DNA of 64,000 bases, taken from positions 1 through 64,000 of the forward strand of contig NZ_JABFOE010000018.1 of the NCBI RefSeq assembly GCF_013116745.1. The letters run 5' to 3'. Position 1 is the first letter of the stretch; each line of letters opens with the position of its first letter. The notes below the pieces were generated by a model that saw only the letters and a list, made by a program, of their open reading frames with translations, had not been told where the DNA came from and ran no database searches. A program made the position numbers and the translations under genes. The stretch comes from Arthrobacter sp. 260. GTDB lineage: Bacteria; Actinomycetota; Actinomycetes; Actinomycetales; Micrococcaceae. Positions 24,217-33,747 of the stretch are shown here, piece by piece.

Positions 24217-24885
24217 TCAGGCGGAAGCCTCGGGGTCGCTGATCGTGATCCTGATGGAGCGGGCGTCCACCGCCGCCTGCTTGAGGATGTCCAGGCGTGG
24301 ATCGGGGACCACCAGGAACCTCAACTGCGGCAGGGACTGGAACCGGCGCAACACGGGGTTGGCCAACGTTTCAGCCGCGAGCGTGCGGTCGCCGCCGAGC
24401 TGCAGGCTTCCGGGCGGGTGCTCACCGAACAGCCGTGCGGCGTGGGTTGCTGCAGCGTCGGCAAGCCCCGACGCCTGATTGGCCCGCCGCCGCGCGAACC
24501 GCTGTTGCGACCAACCGCCGGCAGCGGTCCGTGACTGGACGTACTTGGTACCGGTCTTCGAGACGATCAGCTTCCCCGCTTCGGCAACACCGGCCGCGTA
24601 ACCACCCCGCCGGACCAGGAGCAGGCCGATGGGGTCTTCACTGGTCGCGGAGGCAATCAGCCCCGCTACCGACAGATTGACGCCGGACCCGGGGTCGGGG
24701 GCCTCCCGGGGCGGGTACAGTTCGGCCACGCAGCCGTTCGCCCCACGCAGCACCATACCCCCACGAGACAGGGTCTCGGCGTCATGCCCGGACGTGGACA
24801 CCAACCCGCCGTTGCCCGCCGCGAACCGGTCCACCCAGCCGGGCAGCCGCTCCGGAGACACCAGCACCGTACGGGGTGATCCCAC
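24217..24885 (-). CDS. acVLRF1 family peptidyl-tRNA hydrolase (Vms1-like release factor)
   Basis: A 222-residue protein with the VLRF1 catalytic loop GGWSQQRFARRR (about residues 120-131), preceded by KTGTKYVQSRT. The Gln in GxSQ corresponds to the Vms1/ANKZF1 residue that cleaves peptidyl-tRNA on stalled 60S ribosomes; the actinobacterial subfamily is called acVLRF1. The C-terminal part (LANPVLRRFQSLPQLRFLVVPDPRLDIL) completes the eRF1-domain-2-like fold. It would rescue stalled ribosomes, but the bacterial function is largely inferred from family work. The gene faces rpe and diverges from rarA. Confidence 0.8.
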   Translation of the reverse strand: MGSPRTVLVSPERLPGWVDRFAAGNGGLVSTSGHDAETLSRGGMVLRGANGCVAELYPPREAPDPGSGVNLSVAGLIASATSEDPIGLLLVRRGGYAAGVAEAGKLIVSKTGTKYVQSRTAAGGWSQQRFARRRANQASGLADAAATHAARLFGEHPPGSLQLGGDRTLAAETLANPVLRRFQSLPQLRFLVVPDPRLDILKQAAVDARSIRITISDPEASA

Positions 24886-24994
24886 GTCTGACTCCGATCC
24901 GGCGTGACGCCGTTCTTCAGCTGGCTGGCTGCGGCCAGCGGTTGGCTGACGGCCGGTATCCCCGGCGTCAGTGCTTCACAGTAGCCTTGGCAGT

Positions 24995-26392
24995 GTGAAT
25001 GATCTATTCAGTGCCGCCTACGGGTCTGACGACGACGATGACGACGCACCCGTCAGGAGCGCGACCAGCGCCGAACGTCACCGCAGCCCCCTCGCCGTGA
25101 GGATGCGCCCACGCTCCATCGATGAGGTAGTGGGCCAGCAACACCTGCTCGGTCCCGGATCCCCGTTGCGGACCCTTGCCGGCGACGCCGACCGCACGGG
25201 ACCGGCCGGCCCGTCCTCAGTCATCCTGTGGGGCCCGCCGGGCACCGGTAAAACCACCCTCGCCCACGTGATCGCGCGCGGCCGCGGCAGGACATTCGTC
25301 GAGCTGTCGGCCATCACCGCCGGGGTGAAGGATGTGCGCCGGGTGATGGATGAGGCGCTCACCGCCCGCGACCTGCACCGCACCACCACCGTCCTGTTCC
25401 TGGATGAGATCCACCGGTTCAACAAGGCGCAGCAGGACGCGTTGCTTCCTGGCGTCGAGAACCGCTGGGTGGTCCTGATTGCGGCCACCACCGAGAACCC
25501 CTCCTTCTCGGTGGTTTCCCCGCTGCTGTCCCGGTCCCTGCTCCAGACGCTCAAGCCCCTGACCGAGGCCGACATCGCCGACCTCCTGGGCCGCGCCGTT
25601 GAGGACCCCCGAGGACTCGACGGTTCGGTCAGGGTCAGCGACGGAGCGATGGAGCATCTGGTCCGACTGGCCGCCGGCGATGCCCGCCGGGGGCTGACCG
25701 CGCTGGAAGCCGCGGCAGGGGTCGCGCATTCGGCGTCGGAGGATCCGGCGGAACCAGTCATCGTGGAGCTGGAGCATGCGGAAAAGGCAGTCGATGTGGC
25801 AGCCCTGCGCTACGACCGCGCCGGGGACCAGCACTACGATGTGGCCAGCGCGTTCATCAAATCACTCAGGGGCTCCGACGTCGACGCTGCCCTCCACTAC
25901 CTGGCCAAGATGCTGGAGGCGGGGGAGGACCCCCGCTTCGTCGCCCGGCGGCTGATGATCTCCGCGGCCGAGGATGTCGGCATGGCGGACCCTACGGCCC
26001 TGCAAACCGCGGTGGCGGCAGCCCAGGCGGTGGCGCTGATCGGGATGCCCGAGGGCAGGATCATCCTCGCCGAAGCGGTGGTGCACATCGCGACCGCGCC
26101 GAAATCCAATGCGTCCTACAACGGGATCAACGCAGCAGTGGCAGATGTCAGGGCCGGGCGCGGGCAGGGAATCCCCTCGCACCTGAGGGACGCCCACTAT
26201 CCTGGCGCCAAACAGCTGGGGCATGGCAGCGGCTACGTCTACTCCCACGACGAGCCTCATGGCATCGCCGCCCAGCAGTATGCTCCCGATGACCTGGCGG
26301 GCCACGACTACTACCATCCCACCGACCGCGGCGCGGAGCGGGATATCGGTTCCCGGCTGGCAAGGCTTCGCCGCATCATCCGCGGCAAGTGA
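24995..26392 (+). CDS. rarA: Replication-associated recombination protein A (MgsA/RarA AAA+ ATPase)
   Basis: A 465-residue clamp-loader-like AAA+ ATPase that acts at stalled forks. Walker A is [16 protein letters not shown], Walker [19 protein letters not shown], sensor 1 AATTENPSF, and the C-terminal tetramerisation domain ends HYYPTD-like [25 protein letters not shown] is the usual N-terminal box. The start is GTG 24995, with TAGCCT seven bases upstream, so a leaderless transcript is likely. Shorter and longer starts have no ribosome site. Confidence 0.93.
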   Translation: MNDLFSAAYGSDDDDDDAPVRSATSAERHRSPLAVRMRPRSIDEVVGQQHLLGPGSPLRTLAGDADRTGPAGPSSVILWGPPGTGKTTLAHVIARGRGRTFVELSAITAGVKDVRRVMDEALTARDLHRTTTVLFLDEIHRFNKAQQDALLPGVENRWVVLIAATTENPSFSVVSPLLSRSLLQTLKPLTEADIADLLGRAVEDPRGLDGSVRVSDGAMEHLVRLAAGDARRGLTALEAAAGVAHSASEDPAEPVIVELEHAEKAVDVAALRYDRAGDQHYDVASAFIKSLRGSDVDAALHYLAKMLEAGEDPRFVARRLMISAAEDVGMADPTALQTAVAAAQAVALIGMPEGRIILAEAVVHIATAPKSNASYNGINAAVADVRAGRGQGIPSHLRDAHYPGAKQLGHGSGYVYSHDEPHGIAAQQYAPDDLAGHDYYHPTDRGAERDIGSRLARLRRIIRGK

Positions 26393-26433
26393 CGGGCAGC
26401 CGTGGCGATTCAGCGGCCGGCCCGGCGCACTGC

Positions 26434-26689
26434 TAGGATTGACGGTTGACTGGCAAGTCGCGTTCTGCGCAACCCATCATTGAAGGTTTGATTCAATCAA
26501 GCGTGATCCGTTTCGGCGGATCCCTTCCGTGCAGGTTACGCAAACTGCGAACTGTAGTACCGGGAAGCGGCCACTCCCGGCTCTCCGCAAGTGGAGGCCA
26601 GCGACACTGAAAGTGCCAGCCGTCCAGTCGGGTGAGACCGACTGAACGACGGCTGAGCTGCTTTGCCGCAAAAATAATGGAAGGTATTC
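26434..26689 (+). promoter_or_regulatory. Long structured 5' leader of rpsD
   Basis: The 297-base gap after rarA holds no gene. TAGGAT at 26434-26439 is a likely -10 box, leaving a leader of about 240 bases. It contains CCGGGA/TCCCGG (26560-26580) and a strong two-part hairpin at 26617-26655 (CAGCCGTC and CAGTCGG pairing with CCGACTG and GACGGCTG around a six-base loop), plus the palindrome TTGATTCAATCAA at 26488-26500. S4 commonly represses its own mRNA in other bacteria; that this leader does so is inference. Confidence 0.5.
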
Positions 26690-27316
26690 GTGGCTAACAA
26701 CACACGTGCCCGCCGTAAGGTTCGCATTTCGCGTGCCCTCGGCATTGCTCTGACCCCCAAGGCTGAAAAGTATCTGGAACGCCGGCCGTACGCGCCCGGC
26801 CAGCATGGACGCGCCCGTCGCAAGCAGGACAGCGACTACGCTGTACGGTTGCGCGAAAAGCAGCGTCTGCGCGCCCAGTACGGCATCCGCGAAGCCCAGA
26901 TGACCCGGGTCTTCGAAGAAGCCCGCCGCACCAAGGGGCTGACCGGTGAGAACCTGATCGAACTGCTCGAAATGCGTCTCGATGCCCTGGTGCTCCGCGC
27001 CGGCTTCGCCCGCACCAGCGCGCAGGCCCGTCAGCTGGTTGTTCACCGTCACATCATGGTCGACGGTTCACGCGTTGACCGCCCGTCCTACCGCGTCGCC
27101 GAAGGACAGCTCATTCACGTACACCCACGCAGCGAGGTCCTCGACCCGCTGCAGGTTGCCGCCGCAGGCGCGCACCGCGATGTGCTGCCCGCAGTTCCCG
27201 GCTACCTGGAGGTCCAGCTGGACAAGCTCCAGGCTCGCCTGGTTCGCCGCCCCAAGCGCTCAGAGGTCCCCGTGACCTGTGAAGAGCAGCTCGTGGTGGA
27301 ATACTACGCACGCTAG
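26690..27316 (+). CDS. rpsD: 30S ribosomal protein S4
   Basis: A 208-residue primary rRNA-binding protein of the small subunit. The N-terminus ANNTRARRKVRISRALG is the zinc-free form (no CxxC), followed by PYAPGQHGRARRKQ and the S4 RNA-binding domain RLDALVLRAGFARTSAQARQLVVHRHIMVDG. GTG start at 26690 with AAGG upstream. It stands alone, outside the alpha operon, as is usual in Arthrobacter-like genomes, and is bounded by a long leader and a strong terminator. Confidence 0.98.
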   Translation: MANNTRARRKVRISRALGIALTPKAEKYLERRPYAPGQHGRARRKQDSDYAVRLREKQRLRAQYGIREAQMTRVFEEARRTKGLTGENLIELLEMRLDALVLRAGFARTSAQARQLVVHRHIMVDGSRVDRPSYRVAEGQLIHVHPRSEVLDPLQVAAAGAHRDVLPAVPGYLEVQLDKLQARLVRRPKRSEVPVTCEEQLVVEYYAR

Positions 27317-27349
27317 TTCCTTAGCTATTCCAGCAAGGACCTGAGCTCG

Positions 27350-27378
27350 AAGGCCCGCGGCACACGCCGCGGGCCTTT
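27350..27378 (+). terminator. rpsD terminator
   Basis: AAGGCCCGCGG and CCGCGGGCCTT form an 11-base perfect stem with a six-base loop, 33 bases behind the rpsD stop, followed by TTTGA. Confidence 0.9.
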
Positions 27379-27404
27379 GAGTAGGTAAGGTACATAGGTA
27401 AGTT
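27377..27404 (+). promoter_or_regulatory. Promoter of the DUF948 gene with a direct repeat
   Basis: TTGAGT (27377-27382) and TAAGTT (27399-27404) are 16 bases apart. Two copies of TAGGTAAG (27382-27389 and 27395-27402), 13 bases centre to centre, overlap the promoter and might bind a regulator; half-sites vaguely recall DtxR boxes but are not palindromic. Confidence 0.4.
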
Positions 27405-27463
27405 ATTGCCGCCGGGCTGTCGAAGCCCAGGCGGCCTACCTGATTCTAAAGGAGACACGATCC

Positions 27464-27838
27464 ATGTCTGGTGGAGATATCGCCGGTCTCATCGCGGCTG
27501 GAGTATTCGCCGTGCTGGTGGCATTGCTGGCTGTGCCGGTGTGGAAGCTCGGGAAAGTGTTCGATGAGCTTCGGACCACGATCCGGAGTGTGAGCAACGA
27601 AACCACGCCCCTGATCGAAGAAGTGACCAGCACGGTCACCACCACCCATCAGCAGCTGAAGAACGTCGACGGAATCACATCCAACGTCTCCGACGCGACA
27701 GCGAATCTCTCCGCCCTGTCGTCACTGGTTGCGGCAACGGTCGGCGCCCCGCTGATCAAGGTCGCCGCCTTCTCCTATGGTGTCCGTTCTGCCCTGGCAT
27801 CACGCGGCAAGCCCGCGCCCCGCCGCCGAAGCCGCTGA
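27464..27838 (+). CDS. DUF948 domain-containing protein
   Basis: A 124-residue protein with one N-terminal membrane helix (residues 5-27, GLIAAGVFAVLVALLAVPVW) followed by a helical, coiled-coil-prone stretch typical of DUF948 (KVFDELRTTIRSVSNETTPLIEEV) and a short second hydrophobic region near 90-108. It ends in a basic tail. A good GGAGA site precedes the ATG. It is followed 19 bases later by another small membrane protein and then alaS, an arrangement I know from other Micrococcaceae. Function unknown. Confidence 0.85.
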   Translation: MSGGDIAGLIAAGVFAVLVALLAVPVWKLGKVFDELRTTIRSVSNETTPLIEEVTSTVTTTHQQLKNVDGITSNVSDATANLSALSSLVAATVGAPLIKVAAFSYGVRSALASRGKPAPRRRSR

Positions 27839-27857
27839 GAAAACGATGAGGAAGTCA

Positions 27858-28103
27858 ATGATCATGCGAGTCATCTGGATGGGTGCAGGCGTCGCGATCG
27901 GCGTCATCGCCGTCCGTAAGCTGTCCTCTGTCGCCGACAGCTACGGGCCAGCTGGCCTGAACCGGGCCATGGGCGAGGTCTCCGACAGCGTCGCCAGCTT
28001 TGCTGATGCCCTGCGGTCGGGGATGCAGGAGCGTGAGTCGGACCTCCGTGCCGCCCTCGGCATCAACCCCGCCGACGTCGCCCCGGAACGTCCCGGCCAG
28101 TAA
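27858..28103 (+). CDS. Small single-TM hypothetical protein upstream of alaS
   Basis: The 81-residue product (start ATG 27858, GAGGAAG ahead; ATG 27846 would add four residues) has one membrane helix at residues 3-20 and an amphipathic helix with VSDSVASFADALRSGMQERESDLRAAL. It belongs with the DUF948 gene just upstream and the alaS gene downstream in what looks like a single unit. Such proteins are common at this position in actinobacteria, but no function is known to me. Confidence 0.7.
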   Translation: MIMRVIWMGAGVAIGVIAVRKLSSVADSYGPAGLNRAMGEVSDSVASFADALRSGMQERESDLRAALGINPADVAPERPGQ

Positions 28104-28268
28104 GTTCGGCCGCGCCCGCCACAGGGCACCCCCGGAGAAGGCCGCCGACCCAGGTCACTGACCGGTCCGTCGTGCCACCCGACGAGGCACCCCGAGGAAC
28201 CGGCATCCCGGGAACAAGGCTCCCTGGATCCCGCGCCCCAGAAAAGACCAAAAGGACTGATACTTTCC

Positions 28269-30947
28269 ATGAAATCCCATGAGATTGCCCGCCGCTGGCT
28301 CGCGTACTTCGAAGGCAAGGGACACACGGTGGTGCCGTCGGCGTCGCTGGTGTCGACCGACCCGTCCCTGCTGTTCAACATTGCGGGAATGGTCCCCTTC
28401 ATCCCCTACCTGACGGCGCGTGAAAAGGCGCCCTTCGACCGTGCCACCAGCATCCAGAAGTGCATCAGGACCGGCGACATCGAGGAGGTGGGCAAGACCG
28501 CCCGCCACGGGACGTTCTTCCAGATGTGCGGCAACTTCTCCTTCGGCGACTATTTCAAGGAAGGCGCCATCACGATGGCGTGGGAACTGTTGACCTCCAC
28601 GCTCGACGACGGCGGCTATGGTCTTGACCCCGACCGCCTCTGGGTCACCGTGTACAAGGACGACGACGAAGCTCTGGCCATCTGGCGGGACCAGGTTGGC
28701 GTCCCTGCAGAACGGATCCAGAAGCTCGGCGAGGCAGAGAACTACTGGAGCACCGGCCAGCCCGGACCCGGCGGTCCCTGCTCGGAAATCTTCTACGACC
28801 GGGGGCCCGAGTACGGCATCGCTGGCGGCCCGGCAACTGACTCACCGCGGTACATCGAAATCTGGAACCTCGTGTTCATGCAGTACCAGCTCTCCGCCGT
28901 GCGCAGCAAAGAGGACTTCGACATCGCCGGCGAATTGCCCGCAAAGAACATCGACACCGGTCTGGGACTGGAGCGCCTCGCGCTGGTCCTGCAGGGTGTC
29001 GAGAACATGTACGAGACCGACCAGGTCCGTCCCGTCCTGGACCGGGCGGCTGAACTCTCCGGCAAGACCTACACCAGCGCCGAGTCCGACACCGACCCGC
29101 ACCACACCGACGACGTCCGGATGCGGGTTGTAGCCGACCACATCCGCTCCGCCCTGATGCTCATCTCCGACGGCGTCACCCCCTCCAACGAGGGCCGCGG
29201 CTACGTGCTCCGCCGGCTGATCCGCCGCGCCGTCCGTGCCATGCGGCTGCTCGGCGTCGAACGTGCCTGCCTGCCCGAACTCCTCCCCGCCTCCCGCGAC
29301 GCCATGAAGGGCACCTACCCGGAGGTCGAGAACGACTTCGAGCGGATCAGCCGGATCGCCTACGCCGAAGAACGCGCTTTCCTACGCACCATCGCCTCCG
29401 GAACCGCCCGGCTCGAAGGCGCAGTCGAGGAGTCCAAGGCTGCAGGCCGGCCGCTCTCCGGTGAGGACGCGTTCGCCCTGCACGACACCTTCGGTTTCCC
29501 CATCGATCTGACCCTCGAAATGGCAGCAGAGGCAGGACTCGCAGTCGACGCCGACGGATTCCGTGCGCTGATGCTCGAGCAGCGGCAGCGCGCCCAGGCG
29601 GACGCCCGCGGGAAGAAAGCAGGCCAGGCCGACCTGTCGGTCTTCACCGAACTGCTGGCAGCCGGCCAGACAGTGTTCACCGGGTATGACGAGCTCACCA
29701 CCGAATCGCTGATCACCGGCATCGTCAGTGACGGGGTTGCCGTGCCCGCCGCCAGCCAGGGAGCCGAGATCGACCTGATCCTGGACCAGACGCCGTTCTA
29801 TGCGGAGGCCGGTGGCCAGGCCGCCGACGTCGGACTCATCACCGGCAACGGTTTCGTGGTCGAGGTCCTCGACGTCCAGCGCCCGGTCAAGGGCCTGAGC
29901 GTCCACCGTGCGGTCGTCCGGGAGGGCGAAGTCTCGGTCGGCGCCCCCGTGGTGGCGGCAGTCGACCGGCAGCGCCGGCACGCGGGGGAGCAGGCCCACT
30001 CGGGCACCCACATTGTGCATGCAGCACTGCACCAGATCCTCGGCCCAGAAGCCCTGCAGCGCGGCTCCTTCAACAAGGCAGGCTATCTGCGGTTCGACTT
30101 CTCCTGGGGCGAGGGCATCAGCGCCGCCGCCAAGTCGGAGATCGAAGAGGTTTCCAACATCGCGATCCGCAACAACCACACCGTCGAGACCAAGCTGATG
30201 AAGCTTGATGAGGCGAAAGCTCTCGGCGCGACCGCACTGTTCGGTGAAGCCTATGGCGACACCGTCCGGGTGGTCGAGATCGACGGGGACTGGTCACGGG
30301 AACTTTGTGGTGGCACCCACGTCGGGTCCACTTCGCTCATCGGGTCGCTCACGCTGCTCGGCGAACAGTCGGTCGGATCAGGCAACCGCCGGGTCGAGGC
30401 TCTGGTCGGTATGGATGCTTTCCGGCATTTGGCTGCCGAGCGGGCCCTGGTCACCGAGCTCTCCGAGATGCTCAAGGTGCCGTCGGTTCAGCTGCCCGAA
30501 CGGCTCTCCGCCACCCTCGCGAAGCTCAAGACGGCCGAGAAGGAACTCGAACGGCTGCGCAAGGAGGCCCTCAGCGCCTCAGCGGCTGCCCTCGTCGGCA
30601 GCGCTGTCGACGTCGACGGCGTCCGTCTCCTCGCACACGACGCCGGAACCATCGGAGGAGCCGATGACCTGCGGACCCTCGCGCTCGATCTCCGGAACCG
30701 GCTCGGGTCCGGTGCAGCAGTCGTCGCGACCGCAGGGGTGAGCAACGACCGTCCGCTGGTCCTGGTCGCCACCAACGAGGAGGCACGCGCCGCTGGCGTG
30801 AAGGCCGGAGCACTGGTCCGCGTCGCCGCCGGGATTCTCGGTGGCGGAGGCGGCGGCAAGGACGACGTCGCGCAGGGCGGCGGGTCCGATCCCGCCAAGG
30901 TGGCATCAGCCCTGACCGCGATCCGTGAAGCCGTCGCGGCCCGCTGA
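28269..30947 (+). CDS. alaS: Alanyl-tRNA synthetase
   Basis: An 892-residue class II synthetase with all parts in order: catalytic core (MVPFIPYLTGREKAPF-like opening, RKCIRTGDIEEVG, GLGLERL), tRNA-recognition domain, editing domain with HSGTHIVHAALHQ (zinc-binding HxxxH) and RELCGGTHV with the zinc Cys/His pair, and the C-terminal oligomerisation domain ending in the glycine-rich GGGGGGKDDVAQGGG segment. Length is normal. It leads into ruvX, mltG and the aro genes on the same strand. Confidence 0.98.
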   Translation: MKSHEIARRWLAYFEGKGHTVVPSASLVSTDPSLLFNIAGMVPFIPYLTAREKAPFDRATSIQKCIRTGDIEEVGKTARHGTFFQMCGNFSFGDYFKEGAITMAWELLTSTLDDGGYGLDPDRLWVTVYKDDDEALAIWRDQVGVPAERIQKLGEAENYWSTGQPGPGGPCSEIFYDRGPEYGIAGGPATDSPRYIEIWNLVFMQYQLSAVRSKEDFDIAGELPAKNIDTGLGLERLALVLQGVENMYETDQVRPVLDRAAELSGKTYTSAESDTDPHHTDDVRMRVVADHIRSALMLISDGVTPSNEGRGYVLRRLIRRAVRAMRLLGVERACLPELLPASRDAMKGTYPEVENDFERISRIAYAEERAFLRTIASGTARLEGAVEESKAAGRPLSGEDAFALHDTFGFPIDLTLEMAAEAGLAVDADGFRALMLEQRQRAQADARGKKAGQADLSVFTELLAAGQTVFTGYDELTTESLITGIVSDGVAVPAASQGAEIDLILDQTPFYAEAGGQAADVGLITGNGFVVEVLDVQRPVKGLSVHRAVVREGEVSVGAPVVAAVDRQRRHAGEQAHSGTHIVHAALHQILGPEALQRGSFNKAGYLRFDFSWGEGISAAAKSEIEEVSNIAIRNNHTVETKLMKLDEAKALGATALFGEAYGDTVRVVEIDGDWSRELCGGTHVGSTSLIGSLTLLGEQSVGSGNRRVEALVGMDAFRHLAAERALVTELSEMLKVPSVQLPERLSATLAKLKTAEKELERLRKEALSASAAALVGSAVDVDGVRLLAHDAGTIGGADDLRTLALDLRNRLGSGAAVVATAGVSNDRPLVLVATNEEARAAGVKAGALVRVAAGILGGGGGGKDDVAQGGGSDPAKVASALTAIREAVAAR

Positions 30948-30980
30948 GCCAGCAGCCAAAGCGATGAGCGGGCACCGACG

Positions 30981-31571
30981 ATGAGTGGGCACGGCACCGG
31001 AGGCGACTATCCGCGGGGCGTCAAGATCGGTGTTGACGTCGGGATGGTGCGGGTAGGGGTGGCGAGCAGCGACAGCGATTCGCTGCTCGCCACGCCGGTG
31101 AGGACCCTGAAACGGGATCTGAAGAAGAAGTCGGACCTGTTCATACTGATCCGGGAGATCATCGAGCGGGATGCCGTCCAGGTGTTTGTCGGGCTGCCGC
31201 GAAACCTCAGTGGTACCGAGTCGGCGTCGGCTGAGATGGCGCGCGGGTACGCCCAGGAGCTGGCCAACGCCATCGGCCGGGCCGGCCTGACAGCCAGTGT
31301 CCGGCTGATCGATGAACGGTTGAGCACCGTTTCGGCGCACCGGTCGCTCCGGCAAGCTGGCTTGAATACCCGCAACCACCGTAAGGTGGTAGATCAGGTG
31401 GCGGCTGTGGAAATTCTCCAGCACGCCATGGATATGCAAAGGTCACAAATGCGGGATGTGGGGGATCTGGTCGACGCACGTCGGCGGGACCATCCACAAG
31501 GGGATCCGCTGACCCCTACCAAGGAGCCAGTCATTACGGAGAACACCCGCGAAAGGAACCCGGAACTGTGA
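30981..31571 (+). CDS. ruvX: Pre-16S rRNA nuclease / putative Holliday junction resolvase YqgF (RuvX)
   Basis: A 196-residue RNase H-like protein; first acidic residue in KIGVDVGMVRVGVASSD, then VGLPRNLSG and the C-terminal RLIDERLSTVSAHRSL and KVVDQVAAVEILQHAMD with catalytic Glu and Asp. E. coli YqgF trims the 5' end of 16S rRNA. There is a 45-residue C-terminal extension rich in charged residues. Its stop overlaps the mltG start (GTGA). alaS-ruvX-mltG-aroE is the usual actinobacterial order. Confidence 0.93.
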   Translation: MSGHGTGGDYPRGVKIGVDVGMVRVGVASSDSDSLLATPVRTLKRDLKKKSDLFILIREIIERDAVQVFVGLPRNLSGTESASAEMARGYAQELANAIGRAGLTASVRLIDERLSTVSAHRSLRQAGLNTRNHRKVVDQVAAVEILQHAMDMQRSQMRDVGDLVDARRRDHPQGDPLTPTKEPVITENTRERNPEL

Positions 31572-32800
31572 GCCACCACCACCCCCAGTTCCCGGCCGCC
31601 GACAGCGAGCCCGAGCGCCACGCCAACGACGGCGGGAATGACGACGCATACGACCACCACGACGAGCCCGTCGAACAGGTGGACCAGTTCTTCGAAGCCC
31701 CCACGGGCCACCATCGCCACCGGGCTGCCAAAGCCAAGCAGCGCCGACGTCGCCGCCGCACGGTGGTCATGCTGGTAGTCGTCCTCGGCTTCATCGGCGT
31801 GGTCGTCGCGGTCTCCCTGATGCTGCGCGACCTCCTGGGGCTCGACGACATCACCGACTATGCCGGACCCGGTGAAGGCAGCGTTGTCTTCACGGTCCCC
31901 GACGGCGCTGGCCCCCTCGCCATCGGCACGGGCCTTGAGGCCCAGGACATCGTCGCGGACGGGTCCGAGTTCGTTGCCGCCCTCCAGCAGGTGGCGGACG
32001 GGCGCGAGGTCCAGCCCGGCGAATACGAGTTGAGCTACCAGATGTCCTCCGAGGGCGCCGCGCTGGCCCTGCTCGACGTCGAAGCGAACCAGGTGCTCTA
32101 CGCGGCCGTCGCGCAGGGTCTCCGACAGGGTGAGACTCTCGACATCCTCGCCGAATCGACAGGTGTCCCGCGGGAGGCCTTCGAGGAGCTGGCAGCAGAC
32201 CCCACGCAGTTTGGTATCCCCGAGGTTGCTCCGAGCCTGGAAGGGTACCTGGCGCCGGGAGAATACCGGTTCGACATCGGCACCACTGCGGTGGAAATGA
32301 TCCAGATCATGGTCGATAACAGCTTTGCCTTGCTAGAGGAAGCGGGCGTCACTGACCCGGCCGAGCAGTTCCGGATTCTCACCATCGCCAGCATTATCGA
32401 AGCCGAAGCCGGGGAAGCCGACTACGCAGCAGTGTCCGGATCGATCGAGAACCGCCTCCGGGAAGACAACACGGAGACCAACGGGCTGATCCAGTCCGAT
32501 GCGACTGTCACCTACGGGCTGGACCGGCGGAGCTTCGACTTCACCGAAGAGGAACGCCAGGACGATTCCAACCCCTACAACACGTTCGCCAACCCGGGAC
32601 TACCCATCGGACCCATCGGATCGCCCGGTGCGGAAGCCATTGATGCGGCAGTCAACCCCGCCGACGTCCCGTTCTACTACTGGGTGACCGTCGACCTGGA
32701 CACCGGCGAGACCAAGTTCTCCGAGACCCTCGCCGAACACGCCGTCTACGTTGCCGAGTACCAGGCCTGGTGTGCCGACAACCCTGGCAGGTGCAGCTAG
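31568..32800 (+). CDS. mltG: Endolytic murein transglycosylase MltG (YceG-like)
   Basis: A 410-residue membrane-anchored lytic transglycosylase that cuts nascent glycan strands. A 70-residue His/Asp-rich cytoplasmic tail and an arginine cluster (KQRRRRRRT) precede one TM helix (about 62-86). The LysM-like and catalytic parts follow with the signature ASIIEAEAGEADYAAVSGSI (catalytic Glu), NGLIQSDATVTYGL and YNTFANPGLPIGPIGSPG. GTG start overlaps ruvX; aroE begins one base after the stop. Confidence 0.93.
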   Translation: MSHHHPQFPAADSEPERHANDGGNDDAYDHHDEPVEQVDQFFEAPTGHHRHRAAKAKQRRRRRRTVVMLVVVLGFIGVVVAVSLMLRDLLGLDDITDYAGPGEGSVVFTVPDGAGPLAIGTGLEAQDIVADGSEFVAALQQVADGREVQPGEYELSYQMSSEGAALALLDVEANQVLYAAVAQGLRQGETLDILAESTGVPREAFEELAADPTQFGIPEVAPSLEGYLAPGEYRFDIGTTAVEMIQIMVDNSFALLEEAGVTDPAEQFRILTIASIIEAEAGEADYAAVSGSIENRLREDNTETNGLIQSDATVTYGLDRRSFDFTEEERQDDSNPYNTFANPGLPIGPIGSPGAEAIDAAVNPADVPFYYWVTVDLDTGETKFSETLAEHAVYVAEYQAWCADNPGRCS

Positions 32801-33715
32801 GTGACCCCGACGGCGCACTCCGCCGCCGGACCAGCCGCCCGCCCGCACAGTCTGCGGGCCGCAGTGATCGGATCACCGATTGGGCACTCCCGGTCACCAG
32901 CCCTGCACCGGGCCGCCTATGACCTGTTGGGCTTCGACTGCAGCTACGAGGCGGTCGACGTGACGCCGGAGGATCTCCCGGCATTTGTCGCCGGTGTCCG
33001 CGGCTCCGGAAACTGGCGGGGACTGTCGGTCACCATGCCCCACAAGACCGCGATGGTGGATCTGGTGGATTCAGTGACTTCCCTGGCGGGCGTGTTGGGA
33101 GTGCTGAACACGGTGACAGTTGACGCTTCGGGACCGGAGGCGGTCCTGACCGGGCACAACACTGACGTCGCCGGGATTGTTGGCGCCCTCCGGCACGGTG
33201 GGGTGCTCGAAGCACCCCGGTCAGCGGTGATCCTCGGTGGCGGCGGCACCGCTGCGGCGTCGCTGGCGGCCCTGCAGTTGCTCGGCGCCACCGGGGTCAC
33301 AGTGTTCGTCAGGTCGCTCGGGCGGGCTGCTCCGCTGAGCGTCCTCGGCGACACCCTGGGTCTTCAGGTGCAGCTGCGCGAATGGAACGGGGCTGCCGCA
33401 GGACTCCTGGCCGCCGACGTCGTCATCTCCACCCTGCCCCCGGGTGGCGCCGACGCGCTGGCTGGCAGTCTGGTCGACCTGCCCGTCCCCCGGGAGCACC
33501 ATCCCCAGCCGGTCCTCCTGGACGTCGCCTACGACCCCTGGCCGAGCCCCCTTGCTGCGGCCTGGGAGGCTCGTGATGGTGCGATCGTGCCCGGACTGGA
33601 GATGCTGATCTACCAGGCGGTGGAGCAGGTCAGACTGTTCACGGGATCCGACTTTCGCGATCCAGCGCTGGTGTTAAAAGTCATGTGTGACGCAGTCGGA
33701 GCCCCCGCTCGCTGA
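32801..33715 (+). CDS. aroE: Shikimate dehydrogenase (NADP+)
   Basis: A 304-residue enzyme that reduces 3-dehydroshikimate to shikimate. Substrate motifs are [14 protein letters not shown] and the catalytic Lys in [13 protein letters not shown] pair in LNTVTVD and GHNTDVAGI. The Rossmann half has [18 protein letters not shown]. The start is GTG directly adjoining the mltG stop. First of four aro genes in this cluster. Confidence 0.94.
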   Translation: MTPTAHSAAGPAARPHSLRAAVIGSPIGHSRSPALHRAAYDLLGFDCSYEAVDVTPEDLPAFVAGVRGSGNWRGLSVTMPHKTAMVDLVDSVTSLAGVLGVLNTVTVDASGPEAVLTGHNTDVAGIVGALRHGGVLEAPRSAVILGGGGTAAASLAALQLLGATGVTVFVRSLGRAAPLSVLGDTLGLQVQLREWNGAAAGLLAADVVISTLPPGGADALAGSLVDLPVPREHHPQPVLLDVAYDPWPSPLAAAWEARDGAIVPGLEMLIYQAVEQVRLFTGSDFRDPALVLKVMCDAVGAPAR

Positions 33716-33747
33716 AACAGCCACGTCACCGTGGCAGGATTGGAAGC

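Noticed and set aside
26477-27052. Minus-strand frame over the rpsD leader and gene
   Set aside because: Antisense shadow of rpsD without family resemblance.
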